From: Tricholoma matsutake
Taxonomy: Eukaryota; Basidiomycota; Agaricomycetes; Agaricales; Tricholomataceae
DNA: 64,000 bases
Reading direction: 5' to 3'
NCBI GenBank assembly: GCA_026075535.2
Contig: AP026547.1
Span: 434,001 to 498,000 of the forward strand
The position numbers and the translations under genes were made by a program. The stretch's first letter is position 1. Each line of letters opens with the position of its first letter. The notes under the pieces were generated by a model. That model had not been told where the DNA came from and searched no databases. It saw only the letters and a list, made by a program, of their open reading frames with translations. Positions 10,200 through 19,059 of this stretch are shown piece by piece.

Positions 10200-11815
10200 C
10201 TAAAGGGTGGGGACTGGTTGACCATCATGGTGAGTATGGAAGTGAAGGATGTGATGAGCAAGGTGTTTTGCATGACCTCAATCATGTCCTGCTAGCCGCT
10301 GTGATCCAAATTGGTAAAGATCAATAACTGCATGCCCTGACAGTCTATCGCTCGCAAAATCAGATATTCTGGATTCACCGAAATGATTAACCAGCAGTTG
10401 CACATCTTTGTGTTGCTTCACTTCTGCATGATGCTGGTCCTCAGCTTCAATTCCGAGATCCAATGACAACTGTTCTGTTAGGCCTTGAACATGCCCTAGA
10501 GCTGGAGTAATTTTCTCGAGTACACCTGGATGAGCATTGGCACCACTCGTATGAGATTTGATTGTCTTGTTGAACTGTTCAACTCGAATGTCTGTCTCCT
10601 TGAATTTCCTGGAGATTCCAGCTGAATTCACAAGCATCCCACTGCGCAACACAACAGCTGTATCTGCCAGCCAATCATGGATGAGACTGTGCAAGAGCTC
10701 CATGCACTCATTTGCATAGTTGTATCCACCTCCAGCATAAAACATAGGTGACCAGTATTTGATCATTCTCTGCATTTGCTCTGGATGGCCCTGCCTCACA
10801 GCATCCCGCATCTCTCACATAGTCATTAGATCATGCATCAAGAAAACTCCATGCCCAAACTGTATTACCACAGAGCTTCTTTATCCCATCGGCCTGTTAG
10901 TGATCCATGGATGGTAGGATGAATATGTCTGTGATTTGAGCGCAGATGGCCAGAAAGCTGTGCATTGATATCTCTGACTTGGAAGCAAGTTGAGAGGATG
11001 AGGAAAGCTCTAGCTGAGAGATTGCAGCTTTGATGACCAGTGCTCGCAGTACAACATCAAGGAAGCGAAGCCATGCATAGAAGTCAACCTTTCATAGATT
11101 GATATCACCACAATTTGGGAGAAGTGACAAGGCTCACATCATCTTGATTTGCCCCACCCCAAAAGTTGTTGCCAATGTTTGCAACCATATTCATACATAC
11201 TTGCATGATCCCACTCAGCATGGCATGGCTAGAGAGATGATCTGCACAATCCTCTGATCGATCCACTGCTTGTTGATCTTGTGCTGCCCAATTCCATGCC
11301 ATAGTGAGGCAATCACCAAGAACAAAAAACATCTCTTTCTCGAATTGCTGCTGAGAAATGGCTAAGATGGTCTGGAAATAGTGTCAGAGAACAAGCATAT
11401 TTCCACGTGTTGAACTTTGCTCTTGATCATAGGTCGGAAGAAAATATTCTTCAGTTTTCTTCAGCTCCATCGCAAAAGGATCAGTAATTTTGGGCAGATG
11501 GCAGCAATGTTGGGAAAAAGCTTGTACTTCCTCAGACAATATCTGCACAACATGTACAATGGTATTTGAATGAAATGTTAGCTGGTCTGCCAAACTAGGA
11601 ATAATGTCGATGAATGCTTGATCCTGGGAGATACGGTGCCTAGTTCCTGCTGTGTGAGAGAATTGTGCAACATCGGCAAGATGCACTGCATTTGAGACTT
11701 CAGGCAATGGAAGAATTGTGAGCAAGGCCAACACTTGATCATGCAAAACTGTTCTGTGTGTTGCTGATGTTTCCCATGCTCATGCCATCCAGTTGAAATT
11801 TTTGTAAGGAAATTT
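10200..11815 (-). pseudogene. DUF6589 protein, 5'-truncated
   Basis: The minus strand encodes the middle and C-terminal parts of a DUF6589-type protein. The best-preserved block (10278-10811) holds YWSPMFYAGGGYNYANECMEL, MLVNSAGISRKFKETDIRVEQFNKTIK, and DLGIEAEDQHHAEV. Upstream blocks include GDCLTMAWNWAAQDQQAVDRSED (about 11240-11310). DUF6589 proteins are known as high-copy basidiomycete proteins; their role is not established to my knowledge, and a transposase role is inference. Stops near 10819 and 11386 and a frame change near 11100 break it. The 5' part is cut at about 11815 beside a GGGTA island. The missing N-terminal part is represented by a different copy at 61.5-62.4 kb. Confidence 0.8.
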
Positions 11816-11854
11816 ATTATTATTATATAGCTTGACCTTTGTATGATCATTATG

Positions 11855-11990
11855 GCACAGCACAGGTATGGGTAACACCATGTGTTTCCGGTCACGGGTA
11901 TGGGTATGGGATTGCCATACCCAGGCAACACTGTACCCTTTTCCATGGTGTTACAGGTATGTGTTGGTATGCTGATACCCGGATTTTGGT
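11855..11990. repeat. GGGTA/TACCC word island 1
   Basis: Dense occurrences of GGGTATGGG, ATACCC and GGTAACACC on both strands, ending just before ACTCCCCCCCC. Related islands lie at 45130-45250 and 62446-62600. All three touch the broken end of a transposon gene. Confidence 0.65.
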
Positions 11991-11994
11991 CAGG

Positions 11995-12272
11995 TGAGTC
12001 AGTACTTTACACTCCCCCCCCAGTCTGAGCAGACTCTGCTCAGACACTCGGACACTCGGACTGTCCGAGGACTTCACTCAGACTCTGCTCGGACTCTGCT
12101 TGGACACTCGGATTGTCCGAGTTGTCTGAGTAAAGTCCGAGGACTGCCCTTGGACTGCACTTGGACTTTGCTCGGACAACATCAATTGTGCATTTATTTA
12201 CACCTTCTAAAGTACTGTCCAAGTAAAGTCCGAGTTCCAGTCTTAGAGAAAGTCTTATAAGTCTCACAAAAT
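11995..12272 (-). repeat. GTCCGAG/CTCGGAC word body, unit 1
   Basis: The body is made of irregularly spaced GTCCGAG, CTCGGAC and AGTCTGAG words, bordered on one side by ACTCCCCCCCC (about 12010-12021) and on the other by the tRNA-like block. A near-identical poly-C border and word body occurs at 62853-62932, and another word body adjoins a tRNA-like block at 63385-63490. Confidence 0.7.
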
Positions 12273-12361
12273 AGTGTGTGCACAGCAGGAATTGAACCAA
12301 CAGCCTTCTGGACTAGCAATCACATGACAATGAAACATGCACACTCTACCACTTAAGCCAA
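12273..12361 (-). repeat. tRNA-like head of a SINE-like element, unit 1
   Basis: On the minus strand an A-box-like TGGCTTAAGTGGTAGAG is followed about 50 nt later by GGTTCAATTCC, which matches the RNA polymerase III B-box consensus GGTTCRANNCC. The inferred D, anticodon and T arms pair poorly, so it is not a working tRNA gene. With the GTCCGAG body downstream it has the head-plus-body plan of a tRNA-derived SINE. Confidence 0.6.
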
Positions 12362-12447
12362 GTAGTCATTTCAAGTTACATACATCATATCTATTTATTA
12401 CTGAAATCTAATTTTTATATATATCATGAATAGATTATTAAATTGAC

Positions 12448-12529
12448 CCCCTCGCATCTGTGCGAGGGGTAATTAATATGGGTAATTAAAATAATACTAA
12501 GCCCTCCCCTCGCAAGCTCGAGGGGAGGG
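12448..12529. other. Two perfect GC-rich hairpins
   Basis: Hairpin 1: CCCCTCGCA (12448-12456), loop TCTG, TGCGAGGGG (12461-12469). Hairpin 2: CCCTCCCCTCG (12502-12512), six-base loop, CGAGGGGAGGG (12519-12529). Both share the core CCCCTCG and stand in AT-rich sequence between the tRNA-like block and hairpin-intron copy E. The pairing is seen directly; a role in DNA or RNA is unknown. Confidence 0.8.
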
Positions 12530-12540
12530 GGCCGTAACTA

Positions 12541-12985
12541 TCAATAATAAAAATAAATGAAAAACACCCACCATGAGCAACAGTTGCTTGTGGCGGCGTT
12601 CATCTCTCCCCGGGTCGTCCCCTGGCTGTCTCGCTCTCCTGTCCCCATTCTTCTCCCCCCCAAACCACCCCACAAGCAGCTGCTTGTAGGTGTGGGGCGG
12701 GTGTCATCATGGGTGTCCCCACTTGTCGTCGTCTCCCTTCCCTCTTGTCTCCCTTCCCTCTTGTCTCCCTTCCCTCTCATCTCCCTTCCCTCTCATCTCT
12801 TCACCCTCACCTTCCACCCTGCGAACAGGGGTTTGCAGCAGTAGTGGTGGTGGTGTCCCCCCATTGTTGTCCTTGCCAGTAGTAGTTTGTACCTATAAAA
12901 AGTTAGTTAGCATCGAAAAATGAAATGAGAAAAGAAAAAAAGCTTACCTAGGACCCTAGAGACATTGACGTCTCTTACCTTGCAA
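12541..12985 (-). repeat. Hairpin-intron repeat, copy E
   Basis: The minus strand reads GAGAC..GTCTC with flanking GGTAA/GGGTCC bases (about 12953-12977), then a 55-nt intron-like stretch at 12893-12947 (GTAAGC .. CTAACTAAC .. TATAG). An exon-like segment with small palindromes such as CAAGCAGCTGCTTGTAGG (12671-12688) and a CTCTTGTCTCCCTTCC tandem repeat (about 12738-12795) follows. The stem bases differ from the other copies but still pair. Confidence 0.6.
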
Positions 12986-13575
12986 ACTGGTTACCTGCTT
13001 GGATAGCAGGTCTTACTTGTCTGAGTTGTTTTATTATGAATATGCTCATGATATATGTGTAACTCTTTCTGTCTTGCACAGGTCTGAGTTGCTGACTTAT
13101 CATGTAAGTACCGAATCTAGTGTCAAAGTTTATCTGACTTATTAACCCCGTTCAGTTAGAATTCTTGACTGGACTGGACAGCGCTTATGTTGTTACAGCT
13201 CAGCCCAGGTCTGAACTCAAGGTCAAGGTGTTTTCAGTACATTGACTCTGTATGAAGCGTAGGTTTCTGATGAATATATGAAATTGCATGCGTCAGATGT
13301 TTCTATAAAAGTTGCATAGCCGACTGTCTGTTGTCAGTCTATGACATGAAAGTAGGTTAGCTACTTTTCATCTGGTCTGTCCGCTTCTTCTTGCTACACC
13401 CGCACTTCTGCAGAATTTATTGATCCCAGAATGCTGAGTCTGTTTTCGCTCCTTGACTTGGATATTCCCATTCCAATCCACTATAAAGTCTTTGCAGTTT
13501 TGTTCCCTGCCTTCAAATCCTATCTCATACAACCATCTACTTTTTACTATCGCTTTGCATTCACCTATCGCTAAC
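12986..13575. other. Upstream region of the 13.5-kb unit
   Basis: No coding frame of substance. It lies upstream of a candidate start codon and may hold its promoter, but I see no clear TATA box or other defined site. Confidence 0.3.
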
Positions 13576-16500
13576 ATGGCCCACACCAAAAAAATTGCCC
13601 AGTACGATATCCACATTTTTTCTTTTCATTGCTGATCCATCATTAGATCAGCGCCTTCCTCGCGCAGTAATAGAGCGTCATTGTATGTCTTTTCTATTTG
13701 ACGGATTCATCTTTTTATATCTTGGCTGCAGAGACTCGCTGCTACCTGTTGAAAATATCCTCCGGTTAGTACTTAGGTTTTCATTGTACTGATAACACTG
13801 TTCTGATATGGGGTCCACAGCCCCAAGTCCCGCAAACGGAATAATGATCTTGTTTCCTCCAGCGAAGGGTAAGAGTCCTGTATTTTAGATAATAATGGGC
13901 CACTATCTTGCATCGCAGAGAATCAGAAGTGACTATGCGCAGCCCCAAGAAGGGCCGCCTGGCCACACCGGGTACCCCAGAATATGAAGACATGCCAGCT
14001 GTGTTGTCCAAAAGGTGAGATATACTTTTTTCACAATATGGTCATTCACTGATCTTTTGTTATGATCATGCAGGGCATCCGCCTTGGGTAGCATCTCAAA
14101 GTGACTCAAATTTGGTACCACAGACATTTCTGAGTACATTTTTTTTGTTGTGCATATCGGTATCTCCCGGTTTTTAGGGTAGAAGGATCCTCTAAATCGC
14201 CTTTGAAGCCACCCTCGGCATTTGAAAAAAAAAGTAGCCGCCCCACCTTCTGATGTCAAGCGCGGCGAAAGGTCCAATCAAATCCAAGGTCCCATTGAGG
14301 ATGCTGTAACCATAAAGTATGTTGTCAGTCAAGGTTGGAATATTGATACAGTTTCTGATGCTTTATTTCTCCTGTGGTAGGTTGGAACCTGGTGTAACAT
14401 CAAACATAGCTGACGCGAAAGCATCAACCTTTTAATGGCGTGGCGTGGCCAAGAGCGAGCTCGCAGCCGAACTCCAAGGGAGGAAGCAGGTAACAGGAGG
14501 TGGGTCTGCCCTCCTATCCATTCCCGCAGCTCTAATATTGTTTACTGCCAGTAATAGTATTGATTCTACCTCAACCCCCTCTCATCCCCAGCGACTGAAA
14601 AAACTTACAGAGAAAGGTGCTTACAACAGTACTTCCAGGTCTGTGTTGTTTCCATGGTTTGATCCTTTTGATTTTTACATGATTGTACAGCTCTCATCTG
14701 GAAGATGTTGTTGCTCTTGACATCGCCCCGGAAAAGAAAACTCTGTAAGTCCCATCACAAAATATTGATATATTGTATGTACAGTAAACACAAAACTGCC
14801 AGGAAAGCTGTGAACGCTTCCAAGACTCAAGGGTCTTTACCCTTGACCTCATCTTCTGGCTCAGAAGACGACACTGGAAACCGTCACAGAGATTTGCAGA
14901 AAAATAAAGTGTATGTAGCATCTTACTCTTCCTGTTTTTTTCTCGTTTTAATTTTAGGCACAGTCAATGAAAAGGGAAAAGGTGCATATCTGTGCATTTT
15001 TTCCTGTCTCAAAGTTTTGATCGATGTATGATTACTTGTGCCAGAGAGCCCTCCGTCTTGACCGAAGATATGAGCGACCCTGTGGAATCTAGAAAATCCA
15101 AGGGGTATGTTTTGATTTGCATGTTCCGGTTTCTTTTTGCTGATTTTCAGTGGGTGCAGGAAAGAGAAAAAGAAAGAGTAAGCATTTTTTATTATTAATT
15201 ATCTCCCTCATTTGGATTAATTACTTCATAAGATGGGTCCAAGAACAATCCCCGTATTCTGAAGAGGAAAGCAAACAACATAGAGAGTCTGGGAAAACTC
15301 AGCCATATGTGTATGTACTATTTGAAATTTCACTCATCTTCAGGTCTTCCAATTGTCTTTTAATAGCGGTAGACGGTGAAAAGTGGAACATGCTAGTCCT
15401 CGTCCACGTCCGCGAGAATCTTCTGTTATATCTATATCGTCTGATTCGGAGTTAGAGGAAGTCAAGCGGCCCTCTCGTCCTGTCGTGGAGCGGTCCAAGG
15501 CGAGGGGTGTGGACTTGAAAAAGTCCAAAAGCTCGGCCAGACTTATATACAAAGAAAATTCCAATGACCAGGACTTCATTGATGATTCTGCATTGGTAGA
15601 TGATGAGTCTGATGAGAGGTCAGTGCTACTTTGTTATCGTCTATGCATTTTCTTACATTGCGTGGACATAAAGGTCTCAACAGGGTAAGCCGGCTAGGAA
15701 GAGGGCTCACAAAGGAAAAATGTACTACCATCTATTCTGATTACTTTGAATTAAATGCCGAACTTCTGTTGTTTCTAGCATCCAGGATGGACCTATGGCA
15801 CATAAAGAAGACGAGCAAGCCACCGCTGAAAAAATGTCGGAAGGTCTCCAAAAGGATAAAAGTGTGGTCAAAGATGGAACTGTACTCAATGAGAGCCTTC
15901 AGGATGAGGCCCTCAAGGATGTCTATAAGTCCTTGAAGCCATTACCGTAGGAGCATTGCGTTTCTTGCGTCAATTTTGAGACCTAATGCTATTCCAGATA
16001 CATCTACATGGCTCCACATAGTTCTAAGGATGCTGTCGATGCCAATAGTTATATAAAATATTCACTGATTGCACCGGATTTGTATGGGGTGCAAAAAGAG
16101 TAAGTTTAATAAATATCAGAAATGTTTGTTTTAAACCCAAACAGGAACTTGGATGCGGCCCTTGCTTTTGAAACTTATGGGTGTTTCTTGAATCTGGCTT
16201 GTTACCTCAGAAACAGGAGAGAATGCGGTATTCTTGATTACCGGCTGCGTTGGGGAAACCTATCTCAGGACCCCATACAGCTCAGGCTATGATTCTGATA
16301 AACGAGTGTATCGTCTTTGTTTAGTCCCTCTCAGTCAAGAATTTCAATTGGTGGTGGCATATTTAGGCAATGCTTTTGGGGTTTGGGACCTTGCTGGACC
16401 TGTTTCTGGGCCCACGTTTGCCCTCAGTACATGGAAAGAGGGAGCTAGTTTAGGCTGTGAGTATTTTCTTGAAGATGTGCATATTTCAAGTTATACTAAT

Positions 16501-16914
16501 CATAACTTAGCTCCAAAAAAATATTCGGGGGCTCACTTGTCAAAGTACTCCTCTCCCTCAAAAGGTGGAAGTTCGTCCAAAATCAACATGGATAACTATC
16601 CAAGCTTTCTCAATTTTGATCAGCCCAGTATGAGTTGCTAACTTTTAGGATTGCTTTGGTGCTGACTCGGTTATTCAGTCCCTATCTTTGATGCAATGCA
16701 GAAGGGATTTAGGTTTGATGAGGATAGCTTCGATAGGCTGAATGATCTGCCCCTATGGGGAGGTGGTAAACACGATCTTCTCGACAATTCTGTGGTCACA
16801 GTGGGTTTTGCCGCTGGTTCCTTCGAACCCACTATAGGACAGCATGCAAATGGGAGGTCTTTAGCTCTTATGCCTAATATCTTATTTGTGATTGTTCTTG
16901 GCCTTCTAGCTTAG
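13576..16914 (+). pseudogene. Unnamed fungal family, multi-exon unit (copy 2)
   Basis: A possible start ATGGCCCACACC at 13576 leads into many short exons with about 50-nt introns. They encode a Ser/Lys/Glu-rich, apparently disordered N-terminal half (SRKRNNDLVSSSE, MRSPKKGRLATPGTPEYED, EKGAYNSTSR, SVISISSDSELEEVKRPSRP). A structured C-terminal half begins at about 15960 (YMAPHSSKDAVDANSYIKYSL, NLDAALAFETYGCFLN) and ends in VVTVGFAAG..NILFVIVLGLLA. The end matches the pseudogene at 1.6-3.5 kb. SVISISSDSE resembles a SUMO-interacting or acidic patch; this is only a resemblance. A frame change in an A9 run near 14225, a stop near 14434 and a frame change near 16230 suggest decay. The function is unknown to me. 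Confidence 0.5.
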
Positions 16915-16999
16915 ATTCTCCTTAGTACCATTGTATCCAATTGGACAAGGGCCTCGTCACTCATAGTAGTATTGCAGTATCTATAGTCCAGGTCTGATC

Positions 17000-18979
17000 A
17001 TATGTTACATGTTTTGATACACACTGCTGAATATATTGGTGTCAAGTCGACAAGACTTGCAGAGCGCGTACTTGACAAATATTGCCCCAAAGTCCATCTG
17101 TTGACAGTGATGATCTGGAATGACTTGCTTGAGATAATCGTGGACAACTGTGAAGGCCTGGACAGTTGACTCGATGTCCATGCAAGAAAATCCCAAACGT
17201 GACAGTCCCTTTGCGCTCCCGCGACCGATTTCATATATTATCTTGCCTACCAAAGCAGGTGATGGTGTCATTGCCTTCCCAGCAATTGCATAGTCTGACG
17301 CCAGCAAAAACAACTTCAAGGTTCCAAATCCGGGAAACACCTTTCATTTTCTGAGGGTCCCCTTGAGAAATGTGTTATATAATGTTTCGAATTTGATGGG
17401 TCTTGTATCCTTTACCCATCCTGCCAACTCCGAATCTCCTGATGCCTCCCAAAATGCAGGGATGTGGCAGATGTCCTGTGCATCCATGCACTGTCCATAG
17501 GCATTTTTGTTGCAGAAATAACTAGGGGGATGAACTGATGATAACTTCTTGAATAATGCCTGCCAGTCAGACAGATGACGAAATATTCGTTCTTGCTGGA
17601 GTAGAAAAACTGTGTGGAAGGTGACGCCTCTGAAAATCAATGCACTAAAAAGTCCTTCCCGGGTGGATACCATGTCTGGGGTAAACGGCCCTCCAGGCTC
17701 CAGGATACATAGTCGAGGGGGAGTGTAATCACGAAATGGGAGCTTTTTATCAGCATTTTCTTGAACATGCGAGAGGAACACCACCATGTCTGCTCATTCC
17801 TCTTGGGTTTGGCCACTATCGTGAGGAAGAATAATGTGTTGGTGCAGATGATCCAAAAATGTGTATAAAAGCTCGATTTGGGTGACAAGCCTGTGTATCT
17901 GTGCCTCATCTGGGAGCACTAAAGTGTTTCTAGGTGAGGGAGCACATGTGGGTGAAGAAAACTCTTTAACGACCCAAGAAGATAAAGCCTTCTCGCCAGG
18001 ACTCAATTTACCGAAGTAGCACCCAATTTGGCTCAAAATATCCCTCAATTTGCTGCCGGTCTGCGCCAAGGCATAGTGGCAAAGTTCGCTCAAGGCCCAC
18101 TTGCGGAGATCAGGTCGAGTCAGATTTCAGGGGATATTCTTGAATAAAACCCACAAAACTGACAACCCCATTTGCCATACAGGCAGAAGAAACAAAGTGT
18201 TGCAACCTATGGAGTCCACAATCTCATGAACAAGGAGCGCCCGCAAATGGAAATTTGGCTCAGAAGGAAAGTCAAACCATTGAATGAGAATTTTTTCCAG
18301 CAGGGTTACCTTGTCCTGTAGTCTTGTTGGTGAACTTTCCAGGTCGTACCGACAATTTACACGGGCACTATGGCGATATACAGGGACCACTGGGGAAAGA
18401 CCAGTAATAAAGTCGTCTACATGAAGCTCCGTGGATGTTCGTGGCTGAGAATTGAGTAAACCCTGTACACGGAAGCGTAGAGTGGCTATGGTTTTGGTAT
18501 GAATCCTTGATTTCGCGTTCCAACCATTCCCACAATACAAGGTTCAGGAGTAAAATGCGGTGGTGGACTACCTGCAGCATGAAATCGATAGCGGTTTGAC
18601 ACCCAGTAAGTCGATTGAATTGATGGAGAAGCCTCACCACTATCGACGGAGCATCGTTCCTTCTCATATCAACATAAAAGTCCGAGTCTACGAGGTCCAT
18701 GTAACTCAGTGCCCTGGCTATATCGCTGCCGGACACATGTTCAATGGACCCAAGAAGGTCTAGTAGATATTCCTCCGTAATGGCCACGAGAGGTGACTTT
18801 GAACCTGCCAATGCTTTCGAAGAATCAGTCTGTTGATTCTCTATCAGAGATAACCGAAGCAGACCATATGGACTGGAGTTATGACCTAAGATTTCAGCTG
18901 TATCTACCGAAAAATTGCTCAAGGTTAGTTCGCCCCCAGAGCATACTATACTACATGAACCTGCGTAATCAATATCCAT
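17000..18979 (-). pseudogene. Unnamed large protein, three broken blocks
   Basis: The minus strand has three long protein-like blocks in order: 18979-18540 (ELTLSNFSVDTAEIL, LAGSKSPLVAITEEYLLDLL, NDAPSIVVRLLHQFNRLTGC), 18480-17800 (VTLLEKILIQWFDFPSEPN, GEKALSSWVVKEF) and 17790-17000 (REGLFSALIFRGVTFHTVFLLQQERIF, FGTLKLFLLASDYAIAGK, VIPDHHCQQMDFGAIFVKYALCK). Composition is that of a folded alpha-helical protein. I recognise no catalytic motif. Frame shifts and stops separate the blocks, although some breaks could be introns. It lies immediately downstream of the dioxygenase-like gene on the same strand and could be its 3' continuation or a separate gene. Confidence 0.5.
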
Positions 18980-19059
18980 GCTACTCCGAACCTTGTTTGT
19001 CCTGTTTTCCAGGCTACCATGGTCAGCATTGCGAGCTGAATGTACACAATGAGATTCTA

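Noticed and set aside
12273..12361. A functional tRNA gene on the minus strand
   Set aside because: A- and B-box words are present but the acceptor, D and T stems do not pair well and no anticodon loop of normal form is seen.
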